Notes: generated from the sequence alone by a model not told the origin. A stretch of 64,000 nt of DNA from Fibrobacter sp. (GCA_024398815.1 JAKSIL010000011.1:1-64000), one strand, 5' to 3'. Positions 1 to 8,322 are shown, counted from the stretch's first letter. Translations and numbers: made by a program.

Positions 1-1626
1 TGGCGAACAGGCAACAATAGTGATTGCTCTTTAGGTTTGCGTGGTTGCACGAAGTTACGTGCGGATACCGTTGGACTAGGAAGTGATAAAGTGTGGTATA
101 CGTGCGAAAATAACACGTGGAGAAAATCAACGGACATAGAAAAAGATACGGCTACATGGGGTGAGAAATTTACAGAAGGAGATGTTCGTAATGGTTCTGT
201 GAATACCTCGTTCACCTATGTATTTAATGGTTCTAATTGGCGTCGAGGCACAATTTTGGATAGTTTGATGGTGAAAAATGGTGGTTTAGCATGCGCTGAA
301 AAGAAAAATACAACTAACGGAAAAATTGCTGTGTATAAGGATACGAGTAGTGTGAAAATTGGAAATCTTTACTACGTGTGCAGTAGTGGAACGGCGACTC
401 TTGCCGATACAACTTATAGATGGATGGTTGCGCCAAATGTTTATAACGATACCTATGAATCTCGTGGAGAATGTGCAAATGCTACGGATGGCGATTTGAT
501 GCAGGGTAGGATTTCAAATACAAAGATATATGTTTGTGACTTTAATGATTCAGATAAAGATGGAGAGAAGGGCTGGGAGTCTGCTTCTATGGTGGAATCA
601 GTGATAGGAGGTTGTCGCTCTCGTCAACAGGATTCAGTCGGACTTGCAAAAGGGGTGTATTATTATTGCAATGAAGGAACTTGGAGACTAGCCTCTACTC
701 TTGAATATGACACATATCATTGGAACGATACCATTGATGGTGCGTGGAAGAAAGGGAGTGTTGTAAACTCTAATATTTATGTGTTTGATGAAATAGAGGG
801 TGGCTGGCGTGCATCCACTACTGCGTTTGACATCTTGAGTATTGATGGATGCACTGTTAAGCGTCAACTGGAAAGGGCTAATATCTATGATGAAGATAAT
901 GAAACAAATCATTATTATACATGCTACAATAAAAAGTGGTATGACGGAAACGAATGGAGTTGGGATTTGCCGAAAGAAGCCTACTTGAATCCTAAAGTTG
1001 AGTATGATACAATTATTGATGCGCGAGATGGCAAAAGTTATAAAACGGTAAAAATTGGTGATCAAGTATGGATGGCGGAGAATTTGAACTATGCAGATAG
1101 CAATCAAACTCCGAGTTTAAAAGGTAAAAGTTGGTGCTATGACAATAATGAGAAATATTGTGAGGTTGCTGGTCGCTTGTACACTTGGGCTGCGGCTATT
1201 GATTCTGCACAAATTTATAAGGACACGGAACAAAAGTGCGGTTACAATAAGACTTGTGCGTTGACAGAACCTGTCAGAGGCGTTTGTCCCGAGGATTGGC
1301 ACTTGCCTAGTGTATCCGAATGGGAAACCTTGTTCGAATACGTGAGCGGTAGAAATGTGGCCGGTACCAAGATGAAATCTAGTATTGGCTGGAAAAATGG
1401 AGGTAATGGAACTGATATCGTCGGTTTTTCTGTTTTGCCTGCGGGCAGCAGGTACTACTATGGCTATTTCTACGATGCCGGCGACAACGCTGGTTTCTGG
1501 TCTGCCTCTCACAATAGCAACGACGCCTACTACATGTACCTAGACTACCTCAGCGAGAATGCCTACCTGGGCCTCAACGATAAACACGGTGCGTTCTCTG
1601 TTCGTTGTGTCAAAGACTCCGAATGA
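1..1626 (+). CDS. FISUMP-domain secreted protein, 5' end outside the window
   Basis: The reading frame is open from base 1, so the start and any signal peptide lie upstream; a TTG at 37 is internal. The last about 200 residues (about 1010-1623) form the Fibrobacter succinogenes major paralogous (FISUMP) domain, recognised by an opening 'DARDGKSYKTVKIGDQVWMA', then 'AENLNYA', 'GRLYTWAAA', 'CPEDWHLPS', 'FWSAS' and a final 'SVRCVKD'. Before it are several degenerate units of roughly 100 residues, each with a Cys, a 'VWYTC/VYYYC' strand, 'TWR' and 'GSV-N-x-IYVF'. The domain is common in secreted Fibrobacter proteins and its role is not established. Paired cysteines and aromatic strands suggest a beta-rich extracellular protein. 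Family assignment is firm; function is unknown. Confidence 0.9.
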   Translation, partial: WRTGNNSDCSLGLRGCTKLRADTVGLGSDKVWYTCENNTWRKSTDIEKDTATWGEKFTEGDVRNGSVNTSFTYVFNGSNWRRGTILDSLMVKNGGLACAEKKNTTNGKIAVYKDTSSVKIGNLYYVCSSGTATLADTTYRWMVAPNVYNDTYESRGECANATDGDLMQGRISNTKIYVCDFNDSDKDGEKGWESASMVESVIGGCRSRQQDSVGLAKGVYYYCNEGTWRLASTLEYDTYHWNDTIDGAWKKGSVVNSNIYVFDEIEGGWRASTTAFDILSIDGCTVKRQLERANIYDEDNETNHYYTCYNKKWYDGNEWSWDLPKEAYLNPKVEYDTIIDARDGKSYKTVKIGDQVWMAENLNYADSNQTPSLKGKSWCYDNNEKYCEVAGRLYTWAAAIDSAQIYKDTEQKCGYNKTCALTEPVRGVCPEDWHLPSVSEWETLFEYVSGRNVAGTKMKSSIGWKNGGNGTDIVGFSVLPAGSRYYYGYFYDAGDNAGFWSASHNSNDAYYMYLDYLSENAYLGLNDKHGAFSVRCVKDSE

Positions 1627-1757
1627 TCTTGCAAAACCTACGTCCCGAATGGTTTTGACCAAGTCCTTTCCAACCCTGCTTGTGCTAGGGCTTAAATTCC
1701 AACAACTGTTTGCAAAATGAACATTTTGAAAAAAACATAGCGAAACCTTTCATTTTT

Positions 1758-1766
1758 TGCTATATT
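1758..1766 (+). promoter_or_regulatory. Extended -10 promoter of the candidate small RNA
   Basis: TGC followed by TATATT (1761-1766) makes an extended -10 element. No good -35 lies 16-18 bases upstream; the nearest TTGAAA (1726-1731) is 29 bases away. Transcription would start near 1773. Confidence 0.4.
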
Positions 1767-1772
1767 AAACAC

Positions 1773-1867
1773 AGATGACAGGGTGACAGAGCCGCCACCT
1801 GAGAAAAAAAGAAAGCTCGTGAGATGACGCTGTTTCTTATATCAAGTAAGGAACGGCGCTTTTTTTT
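1773..1867 (+). ncRNA. Candidate small RNA of about 95 nt
   Basis: The stretch runs from the predicted start of the TATATT promoter to a strong intrinsic terminator, with no plausible reading frame. A first hairpin pairs CAGG-G-TG (from about 1778) with CACCTG near 1796-1801, with one bulged G. An A-rich linker and then the terminator hairpin follow. I compared it by eye with common riboswitch signatures and recognised none. It could instead be the attenuated leader of the downstream toxin-antitoxin genes, but those have their own promoter. Confidence 0.35.
1828..1867 (+). terminator. Intrinsic terminator of the candidate small RNA
   Basis: A 12-bp stem (1828-1839 with 1847-1858, two G-U pairs) closes a 7-base loop and is followed by eight T residues (1860-1867). 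Confidence 0.8.
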
Positions 1868-2004
1868 ATTTGCAAAAAGGAATCAAATGAGCGAAGTAAA
1901 ATTACGATTGTAGCACAAGTGTAATATGCACTCCGAAGTTCTGCGTAAGCAGACTTGCGCCTCTAGAAATGTACTGTTACGTCGCCCTCTCGCGTCCTTG
2001 TGAG

Positions 2005-2033
2005 TTGCCTTTCGCTTTGCATTTGTGTATATT
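2005..2033 (+). promoter_or_regulatory. Promoter of the toxin-antitoxin pair
   Basis: TTGCCT (2005-2010), a 17-base spacer and TATATT (2028-2033) make a good sigma-70-type promoter. The predicted start near 2040 leaves only the GGAGG site ahead of the ATG at 2053, so the longer upstream reading frame is not the antitoxin start. Confidence 0.65.
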
Positions 2034-2052
2034 TAAAAGCGGAGGCTCCGTA

Positions 2053-2289
2053 ATGTCATACGAAACCGTTATCGATCAGGTGAAATCTTTGCCGGAAAGT
2101 TCTCTGGAAGATGTGTCGAAGTACATCGAGTTTTTGCTGTATCAGCAGGAAAAGTATTCCATGGCTTCGCTGGTCGAGTCTGATGAAGTCTTTAATCAGA
2201 AAATGGAACAAGGGTACTCCGATGCTATTGAAGGCCGTGGAAGACCGTTGGACGAAGTTTTTGCAGATTTGAAGAAGCAGTTCGCCTAA
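2053..2289 (+). CDS. Antitoxin of a type II toxin-antitoxin pair (DUF2281-like)
   Basis: A 78-residue acidic protein. The ATG at 2053 is chosen because a GGAGG site lies at 2041-2045 and the promoter start falls near 2040. The N-terminal half ('VKSLPESSLEDVSKYIEFLLYQ') resembles small DUF2281-type antitoxins, in which a Leu-Pro-Glu segment starts a helix ending in FxxFLL. The C-terminal half, with 'GRGRPLDEVFADLKKQF', would be the toxin-binding tail. It overlaps the toxin start by one base (TAATG), the usual translational coupling. The likely role is to neutralise the next protein and, with it, repress the shared promoter; this is inferred from position and family pattern. Confidence 0.75.
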   Translation: MSYETVIDQVKSLPESSLEDVSKYIEFLLYQQEKYSMASLVESDEVFNQKMEQGYSDAIEGRGRPLDEVFADLKKQFA

Positions 2290-2600
2290 TGGGTTATAAG
2301 GTAATTATTTCCGAACAGGCGGAATCGGACCTGAAGAGTATTTATTCGTACATAAGCGACGAATTGAAATCTGAAAATAGTGCCGAAAGAATTACCCTGC
2401 GATTACATAATGCAATGGCGAGTCTTACGACGATGCCGAAACGTTTTCAGGTGTACCCAGTGGAACCATGGCAATCGAGAGAAGTTCGTTCTGTGCCAGT
2501 GGGAAATTACAATCTTTTTTATTTAGTTAAAGATGATGATTGCGAAGTTTGGATAACTCGTGTTGTTTACGGAAAGCGTGACTTCAAAAATATTTTGTAA
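2289..2600 (+). CDS. RelE/ParE-family toxin
   Basis: A 103-residue basic protein with the RelE/ParE layout: an N-terminal strand ('YKVIISEQAESDLKSIYSYI') leading into a helical hairpin, then 'REVRSVPVGNYNLFYLV', and a final strand 'VWITRVVYGKRDF'. ParE members poison gyrase while RelE members cut mRNA on the ribosome; the sequence alone does not say which. The Arg and Tyr in the last strand ('RVVYGKRD') are typical of the superfamily. It is translationally coupled to the antitoxin and followed by the regulator gene 12 bases later. Confidence 0.85.
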   Translation: MGYKVIISEQAESDLKSIYSYISDELKSENSAERITLRLHNAMASLTTMPKRFQVYPVEPWQSREVRSVPVGNYNLFYLVKDDDCEVWITRVVYGKRDFKNIL

Positions 2601-2612
2601 ACTTTTAGTCCC

Positions 2613-4142
2613 ATGTCTACGCCGCAATCTAAAATTCAAGAACTAGAACTGCTCTACAAGATCAGTTCCATTTTAAACCAGAGCCTGGATTTCGAGGATG
2701 TGGCGCACCCCGTTCTTGAAGTCCTGGAATCTGCAATGGGCGTACAGCACGCCACCCTTACTTTGTACAATCGCCACACGGGCGAAATTTCTATTGAAAT
2801 TGCAGAAGGCTTGAGCAGCCGTCAGGCCAGCAAAGGTCGCTATAAAGTGGGCGAGGGCGTCACAGGTCGTGTGGTCGAAACCGGCAAGCCCATCATCATC
2901 CCTTCCGTCGCCAAGGACCCTAACTTTTTGGACCGCACTGGCCGCGGAAAAGATGAAAACCGCGCTTTCCTCTGTGTGCCCGTGATTATGGAGCACGAGG
3001 TGGTTGGCGCCTTGAGCGCCGACGTGCAGAATCCGGTCGAAGAGCAACTTCCCGAAAAACTTCGTCTGCTCGAAATTATAGCGCAGATGCTCGCCGCCGC
3101 CGTAAAACTCCGCCGCCAGGCCCGTGAAGAAAACGAAATCCTCAAGGCCGAAAACGAGCGCATGGCCATGGAACTCAAGGACCGTTTCCATCCCGACAAC
3201 ATCATTGGCCGCGCTCCGGAAATGCAGCAGGTCTACATGCAAATAGACCAGGTGGCCAAAAGCCCGCTGCCGGTTTTAATCGTGGGCGAGGTGGGCACGG
3301 GCAAGGGTCTTGTTGCAGAAGCTGTCCATTTCCGCAGTGACCGCAATTTAGGGCCGTTCGTGCGCGTGCATTGCGCGTCGCTTCCGGAATCGGTTTTGGA
3401 CCGTGAACTTTTTGGAAGCGAAAAGGGCGCCTTGGTTGGCGTTGTGAACGAGGCTCCAGGCCGCGTGGAACAAGCCGAGGGCGGCACTTTGTTCCTCGAC
3501 GAAGTCGCGGAACTTTCTCCGAATTTACAGATAAAGTTGCTTCGCCTTTTGCAACAGGGCGAAATTGAACGCGTGGGCGCGCGCTTCCCCAAGAAGGTGA
3601 ACGTGCGCGTGATTTGCGCGACCACGAAGAACTTGCAGCAGATGGTTTCCGAGGGCACTTTCCGCGAAGACTTGTATTACCAGCTGCACATTGTGCCGAT
3701 TTACGTTCCTGCCTTGCGCAAACGCCGCACCGATATTGTGCTGCTGGCCGATTCCTTTGTGGAACACTACAGCCACGTGGTCGGCAAGAATGTTCGCCGC
3801 CTAGCTCGTGGCACCATCGAAATGCTTATGAGTTACCCGTGGCCCGGTAATGTCCGCGAACTTGAAAATGCCATTGAACGCGCTGTTCTTGTGGCCGATG
3901 GCGACGTGATTTATCCGCATCACTTTCCACCGACTATCCAGACCGACGAAACGAGCGGAACCCCTGTGAGCGGAAACCTGAAACTCATGGTGGAAGCGTA
4001 CGAACGCGACATCATCTGCGATGCCCTCAAGAGCGCGAAAGGCAAGGTGGCTGCTGCCGCCCGCGCCCTTTCTACGACGCCGCGAATCCTGGCTTACAAA
4101 ATCAAGCAGCTGGGAATCGACGAAAACGAATACAAAAAGTGA
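2613..4142 (+). CDS. GAF / AAA+ / Fis-type transcriptional regulator, NifA-like
   Basis: A 509-residue protein with an N-terminal GAF sensor (about 25-165), a coiled linker, an AAA+ domain (about 195-430) and a C-terminal Fis-type helix-turn-helix (about 460-505). Overall it resembles NifA-type enhancer-binding proteins. Walker A is 'GEVGTGKG' (225-232, usually GESGTGKE) and Walker B is 'GGTLFLDE' (290-297), so ATP binding looks intact. The sigma-54 contact loop, normally GAFTGA, reads 'GALVGV' (272-277), which lacks the Phe and Thr needed to remodel sigma-54 holoenzyme in studied members. It may therefore regulate by another route. The ligand of the GAF domain and the target genes are unknown. 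No strong ribosome site is visible before the ATG. Confidence 0.88.
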   Translation: MSTPQSKIQELELLYKISSILNQSLDFEDVAHPVLEVLESAMGVQHATLTLYNRHTGEISIEIAEGLSSRQASKGRYKVGEGVTGRVVETGKPIIIPSVAKDPNFLDRTGRGKDENRAFLCVPVIMEHEVVGALSADVQNPVEEQLPEKLRLLEIIAQMLAAAVKLRRQAREENEILKAENERMAMELKDRFHPDNIIGRAPEMQQVYMQIDQVAKSPLPVLIVGEVGTGKGLVAEAVHFRSDRNLGPFVRVHCASLPESVLDRELFGSEKGALVGVVNEAPGRVEQAEGGTLFLDEVAELSPNLQIKLLRLLQQGEIERVGARFPKKVNVRVICATTKNLQQMVSEGTFREDLYYQLHIVPIYVPALRKRRTDIVLLADSFVEHYSHVVGKNVRRLARGTIEMLMSYPWPGNVRELENAIERAVLVADGDVIYPHHFPPTIQTDETSGTPVSGNLKLMVEAYERDIICDALKSAKGKVAAAARALSTTPRILAYKIKQLGIDENEYKK

Positions 4143-4239
4143 TTTAACCTTGTAAATCGCCGTTTTCTTTTGGGTTTCGTCTATCGCCTCTGGACTAAAT
4201 TCTATCTTTCTGCCCGAAAAAAATTAAAAAGGAAAAACT

Positions 4240-5457
4240 ATGCAATTCCGTCCTGTTAAAGAACAGCTTGAAATTTTGATGCGCGGCGTTATCGAAATCG
4301 TCCCGCAGGAAGAACTCGAAAAGAAGCTTCAGAAGTCCTACGAAACGGGCAAGCCTCTCCGCATCAAGTTGGGCGTCGACCCGACCGCTCCGGATGTTCA
4401 CTTCGGCCATACCGTCGTGATGCGCAAACTCCGCCAGTTCCAGGACCTCGGCCATACGGTCGTTCTCATCGTGGGTGACTACACCGCCCAGATTGGCGAC
4501 CCGAGCGGCCGCAACAAGGCCCGTCCGCGCCTCTCTCACGAACAGGTTCTTGAAAACGCCAAGGAATACCAGGAACAGTTCTTCAAGGTTGTTCGTCGCG
4601 ACCAGGTGGAAATCCACTACAATGGAGAATGGTTCTCTAAGCTCCCGTTCAGCAAGGTCACGGAACTCATGGGCCAGTTTACGGTTGCCCAGATGCTCGA
4701 ACGCGAAGACTTCCACAACCGCTACACTGCAAACCAGTCCATCAGCCTGCACGAATTCATGTACCCCATGATGCAGGGCTATGATTCCGTCGCTATCCAG
4801 AGCGACGTGGAACTGGGCGGTACTGACCAGAAGTTCAACGTGCTCCGTGGTCGCGACTTGCAGATTTTCGAAGGCATGGAACCGCAGATTGGCATGTTCA
4901 TGCCTATCCTCCTCGGCACCGACGGCAAGGTCAAGATGTCCAAGTCCATCGGCAACTACGTGGGCCTCAATGAAGCCCCGGACGTGATGTACCACAAGAT
5001 TTACAGCCTCGCCGACAACCTCATCGAGAACTGGTTCGAACTCCTCACAGAAAAGCCTCTTTCCGAAGTGAAGCAGATGGTTGCCGACATCGCCGAAGGC
5101 AAGATGAACCCGAACGAAGCAAAGCACATCCTCGCGATGGACATCGTGACGCAGTACTACGGCGCCGAAGCCGCCGAAGCCGCTGCCGCCAAGGAAAAGG
5201 AAATCCATAGCGGTAACGCCATCCCGAGTGACGCAGCGGAATGCTCCGTTGCGGCAGGCACCTACGGTGCCCTCGACCTCCTGGTGGAGGTCAAGGCCTT
5301 CGCCTCTAAGGGCGAAGCCCGCCGCATGGTCCAGAACGGCGGCGTGAAAATTGGCGGTGAAAAGCTCGCCGACCCGCAGTCCCAGATTGAAATCAAGGGC
5401 GGAGACCAGATGGTCATCCAAGTGGGCAAGCGCAAGTTCTACAAGGTGAACTTCTAA
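4240..5457 (+). CDS. tyrS: Tyrosyl-tRNA synthetase
   Basis: Class I aminoacyl-tRNA synthetase that charges tRNA-Tyr in the cytoplasm. The 405-residue protein has the HIGH-type motif 'HFGH' (54-57), the KMSKS loop as 'KMSKS' (232-236), and a C-terminal S4 RNA-binding domain (about 340-405, 'EARRMVQNGGVKIGGEK'). Motif spacing and length fit the TyrZ-like subgroup. An AAGGA site precedes the ATG. The sugar-kinase gene follows after 17 bases and may share the transcript. Confidence 0.96.
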   Translation: MQFRPVKEQLEILMRGVIEIVPQEELEKKLQKSYETGKPLRIKLGVDPTAPDVHFGHTVVMRKLRQFQDLGHTVVLIVGDYTAQIGDPSGRNKARPRLSHEQVLENAKEYQEQFFKVVRRDQVEIHYNGEWFSKLPFSKVTELMGQFTVAQMLEREDFHNRYTANQSISLHEFMYPMMQGYDSVAIQSDVELGGTDQKFNVLRGRDLQIFEGMEPQIGMFMPILLGTDGKVKMSKSIGNYVGLNEAPDVMYHKIYSLADNLIENWFELLTEKPLSEVKQMVADIAEGKMNPNEAKHILAMDIVTQYYGAEAAEAAAAKEKEIHSGNAIPSDAAECSVAAGTYGALDLLVEVKAFASKGEARRMVQNGGVKIGGEKLADPQSQIEIKGGDQMVIQVGKRKFYKVNF

Positions 5458-5474
5458 ATAAATTCGGTTGGTGT

Positions 5475-6431
5475 ATGGCTCAGGAAACCCTAGTTCTCGG
5501 ATTGAACCCGGCTTGGCAGCGTCTGATATTCTTGGACAAGTTCACGCCGGGCGAGGTTCACCGCATTTCCAAGGTTGAAGAATACGCTTCGGGCAAGGGA
5601 ATCAACTGTTGCCGAGTGTTGCAGCGCCTGGGCGGATCTCCGGTGCTCATGCACTTTTTGGGCTCCGAACACGGTACGCACATCTTTGACGAACTGTCGG
5701 CCTGTCAGCTGCCCCAGGCTCCTGTGTGGATTAAGGAACCGACCCGAATTTGCACGACCATTGCGAGCGGTGGCGACGCGACGGAACTGATTGAACCGTC
5801 TCCGGTGCTTACCGTGACCGAGAACCAGGATTTCATCCAGACTTTGAACGATTACTGGGGCTCTACGCAGCGCGTGGCCCTTTGCGGTTCCTTTCCGCAG
5901 GGCTTCGACGTGAATCTCATAAACGCCCTTGATTTTAGCGGAAAGAAAATTTTTATCGACGCCATCGAAGATATCGACTGCTGGCTGCAGAAGGGCGTGG
6001 AACTGTTGAAAATCAATATCCAGGAATATTGCAAGCTCCTTTCTCGCCTAGGCATTCCTCAGGTGACTTCCAGTCCGCAGTTCTGGAAGATGACGGCTTC
6101 CTCGGTCCTTGAAAAGCTCCCGATAAAGAACCTGGTCATCACCGACGAAGATGCTCCTGTGCGTGCGTTCCGTCTGGTCGAAAAGAAGTTCCAGGGGCTT
6201 ACCCTCCAGCCGCCTGCTATCGAAGTGCAGAACGACGTGGGCGCAGGTGACTCTTTCTTTGCCGGTTGGCTGTATTGCGATGGTCAGGAGATGAGCTTTG
6301 AAGACAGCCTGGTGAAGGCGACTGCTGTGGCCGTTGCCCGTTGCGAGGTCGAACGCCCGTGGCAGCTTAGCCTTGAACGCGTGACCGAACTTGAGGAATC
6401 TCTCAAGTCCCAGGTCGAAAGAATCGAGTAA
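5475..6431 (+). CDS. PfkB-family carbohydrate kinase, 1-phosphofructokinase-like
   Basis: A 318-residue ribokinase/PfkB-fold kinase. The N-terminal sugar-binding part is seen as 'LGLNPAWQRLIF' and 'EYASGKGINCCRVLQRLGG' (PfkB signature 1). The C-terminal catalytic part has 'NDVGAGDSFFAGWLY' (about 253-267) with the catalytic Asp259 in GAGDS. The N-terminal pattern is closest to 1-phosphofructokinase and tagatose-6-phosphate kinase, but no transport or sugar-specific gene lies nearby, so the substrate is not settled. It sits between tyrS and mqnB, and the next start is 17 bases after the stop. Confidence 0.85.
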   Translation: MAQETLVLGLNPAWQRLIFLDKFTPGEVHRISKVEEYASGKGINCCRVLQRLGGSPVLMHFLGSEHGTHIFDELSACQLPQAPVWIKEPTRICTTIASGGDATELIEPSPVLTVTENQDFIQTLNDYWGSTQRVALCGSFPQGFDVNLINALDFSGKKIFIDAIEDIDCWLQKGVELLKINIQEYCKLLSRLGIPQVTSSPQFWKMTASSVLEKLPIKNLVITDEDAPVRAFRLVEKKFQGLTLQPPAIEVQNDVGAGDSFFAGWLYCDGQEMSFEDSLVKATAVAVARCEVERPWQLSLERVTELEESLKSQVERIE

Positions 6432-6447
6432 ACAGGCGGTTGTTTCG

Positions 6448-7095
6448 ATGAACGATACCCTTGTCGCCTTTGCCTCCAAGCAGGAGTTCAGCGGTGTGTT
6501 TCCGCACTTGACGGCGACTGTCGCCACGACTTCGCCTTATTCCATCGACAACAGGTTCGATGTTTGCGTTTGCGGCGTTGGAATGGTGGAATTCTCGGCG
6601 AATTTGGCATATTTCTTGGCAAAGGGCGGTTACAAGCGCGTGGTGCAGGTCGGCATCTGTGGCGTTTATCCGAATCGCGATTTTCAGGTGGGCGAGGTTG
6701 TTCGTGTGGATGCCGACGCTCTGGGCGATATGGGCGTGCAGACTCGTGAAGGCCACTTTGTGCCTTGGCACGATGTTTACGGTGAAAAGCTCGTCTATTC
6801 CGGCGAATCCCCGCGTGCGCTTTCGCTTGCCCTCGCTTCGATTCCGTCGGCTGTCGGGGTTACGGTGAGTTGTTGCACGGGTACGCGTTATTTGGCGCTT
6901 CGTCGTGGCGGCATGTTCAAGGCCGATGTCGAAACCATGGAAGGGGCCGCCTGCTTTGCCGTTTGCAAGCGTTTTGGCGTGCCGGCCTACCAGTTCCGTG
7001 CCATAAGCAATGTAGCGACCGATCGCGACACTTCTACGTGGAAAGTTCCCGAAGCCCTCGCTGCGCTCAAGTCGCAGGTGTTAGACGTCTTGTAG
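6448..7095 (+). CDS. mqnB: Futalosine hydrolase
   Basis: Predicted to cleave futalosine to dehypoxanthine futalosine plus hypoxanthine in the futalosine route to menaquinone. The 215-residue protein has the nucleoside-phosphorylase-like fold signs 'VGMVEFSANLAYFL', 'QVGICGVYPN' and, near the C-terminus, 'VETMEGAACFAVCKRFGVP', where the Met-Glu contacts the ribose in this superfamily. The ATG at 6448 is preferred over an in-frame start at 6391 that would overlap the kinase gene. mqnD lies 96 bases downstream, which supports mqnB over the related MTA/SAH nucleosidase. Confidence 0.85.
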   Translation: MNDTLVAFASKQEFSGVFPHLTATVATTSPYSIDNRFDVCVCGVGMVEFSANLAYFLAKGGYKRVVQVGICGVYPNRDFQVGEVVRVDADALGDMGVQTREGHFVPWHDVYGEKLVYSGESPRALSLALASIPSAVGVTVSCCTGTRYLALRRGGMFKADVETMEGAACFAVCKRFGVPAYQFRAISNVATDRDTSTWKVPEALAALKSQVLDVL

Positions 7096-7146
7096 CGGTT
7101 GCGGAAGTTTTGCGCCGGAATCGCTGAACCCCAAAAACGTCGATAT

Positions 7147-7176
7147 TTGATTCAAGGCGAATAATTTGTTTGTAAT
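7147..7176 (+). promoter_or_regulatory. Possible promoter of mqnD
   Basis: TTGATT (7147-7152), an 18-base spacer and TGTAAT (7171-7176) lie just before a GGAG site and the mqnD start. The match is moderate. Confidence 0.3.
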
Positions 7177-7191
7177 CTTGGAGTACTGGAT

Positions 7192-7983
7192 ATGAAGCTC
7201 TCTCTTGGAATTTCCACTTGCCCGAACGACACATATATATACGAGGCCCTCGTAGCGGGTCTCGAAGGCTCCCCGTTCGAGTGGGATGTCCACTTTGCCG
7301 ATGTGCAGACGCTGAACGAGATGATCATCGCCGGTGAACTCGATGTCGCGAAAGTGAGCGCCCAGATTTACCCCAAGGTGAAACATGAATATACTTGCCT
7401 GGGTTGTGGCGGCGCCATTGGATATGGCTGTGGCCCTCTCTTGCTTTCTTCGGATAGCGACGAGTTCAATCCCGAATGCGTCACGGTGCTCCCGGGCGCG
7501 AACACGACGGCGGCGCTCTTGTTCAAGTTCTGGTACGGTCGGGAATTTGGCGGTTCTGCGAAGGTCGAGTACGCTTTGTTCGATGAAGTGTACCGCAGGC
7601 TTGTCGCCGGCAAGGCTCCGCAGGGCGTCACCATTCACGAGCACAGATTTACGTGGAAGTGTGATAAACTTCACATGTTGCAAGATCTCGGCGCCTACTG
7701 GGAAGCGGCGACCGGCGCTCCCATTCCACTTGGAATCGCCGTCGCTCGCAACAAATTCCAGGGCGAAACGATTGCAAAAATTGAATCCGAAATTCGCCGT
7801 AGTTTGTTCGAAGCGCGCAAAAGAAATCACTTGATAACACCTTTTATTGCCCAAAAAGCACAAATTGAAGACCCCGAAGTCATGGAAAAACACATAAAAA
7901 TGTTCGTGAACGACTTCTCCGAAAATGTGGGGGAAGCGGGAAATTTGGCTTTAAACCGACTTTGGGCCCTCGCAAATGGTTGA
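7192..7983 (+). CDS. mqnD: 1,4-dihydroxy-6-naphthoate synthase
   Basis: Converts cyclic dehypoxanthine futalosine to 1,4-dihydroxy-6-naphthoate, the ring product of the futalosine pathway. The 263-residue protein has a periplasmic-binding-protein-like fold, with the diagnostic N-terminal 'LGISTCPNDTYIYEALV', then 'ELDVAKVSAQIYPKV', 'GCGGAIGYGCGPLLLS' and 'LPGANTTAALLF'. A GGAG site lies before the ATG. With mqnB upstream and menG-ubiX-ubiA at 34.6-36.9 kb, the window holds two separate parts of the pathway; mqnA, mqnC, mqnE and mqnL are not in it. Confidence 0.93.
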   Translation: MKLSLGISTCPNDTYIYEALVAGLEGSPFEWDVHFADVQTLNEMIIAGELDVAKVSAQIYPKVKHEYTCLGCGGAIGYGCGPLLLSSDSDEFNPECVTVLPGANTTAALLFKFWYGREFGGSAKVEYALFDEVYRRLVAGKAPQGVTIHEHRFTWKCDKLHMLQDLGAYWEAATGAPIPLGIAVARNKFQGETIAKIESEIRRSLFEARKRNHLITPFIAQKAQIEDPEVMEKHIKMFVNDFSENVGEAGNLALNRLWALANG

Positions 7984-8111
7984 TAAACTGTTGATTTCTT
8001 CATTTTTTTTGTAATAATCTGTAAATGTAAATGCAATTTTACAAAACGGCGGATTTTTGCGAAAAACTTTATTTATTTTCCAAAAAGCATCTTTTTTTGG
8101 AGAGTTTGCTT

Positions 8112-8312
8112 ATGAGCTTAGTTAACGACCTCGATCAAGAAGTAGAGAACTTCAAGCGTGAATACGAGAAGTTCGAACGCGGCAACAAGTCTGCTGGTAC
8201 TCGTGCCCGCAAGGTTCTGCAGGACATCAAGAAGACCTGCCAGGAAATCCGAGTTACAATCCAGGGAGTAAAAAAGGAGGAGGAAAAGTCTAACCTTCCC
8301 CCCTCGAATTGA
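8112..8312 (+). CDS. Small histone H1-like (Hc1-type) protein
   Basis: A 66-residue charged helical protein. The ATG at 8112 has a GGAGA site 10 bases upstream and is preferred over an in-frame start at 8031. The core 'FERGNKSAGTRARKVLQDIKKTCQEI' matches the N-terminal helix pair of Chlamydia Hc1-type histones (a -GNK-A--R-R- pattern). The Lys/Ala-rich DNA-compacting tail of Hc1 is absent; the protein ends soon after 'KKEEEK'. It may be a nucleoid protein or a protein-binding relative. The gene is monocistronic, between a T-rich leader and a likely terminator. Confidence 0.7.
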   Translation: MSLVNDLDQEVENFKREYEKFERGNKSAGTRARKVLQDIKKTCQEIRVTIQGVKKEEEKSNLPPSN

Positions 8313-8322
8313 CATCTAGACC

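Larger units (their letters stand above)
1627..2052. other. 426-base intergenic region
   Basis: No convincing protein gene is seen here. It holds an extended -10 promoter, a short candidate RNA ending in a strong intrinsic terminator, and the promoter of the downstream toxin-antitoxin pair, each listed separately. Nothing is recognised at 1627-1757 or 1870-2004. Confidence 0.6.

Noticed and set aside
1969-2052. N-terminal extension of the antitoxin
   Set aside because: The promoter start near 2040 and the GGAGG site at 2041 place translation at 2053.
4195-5421. Long minus-strand frame of 408 codons
   Set aside because: It is the antisense of tyrS, whose motifs are complete; the frame is an effect of codon bias (GAA, CTC and GTC rich genes leave the opposite strand open).
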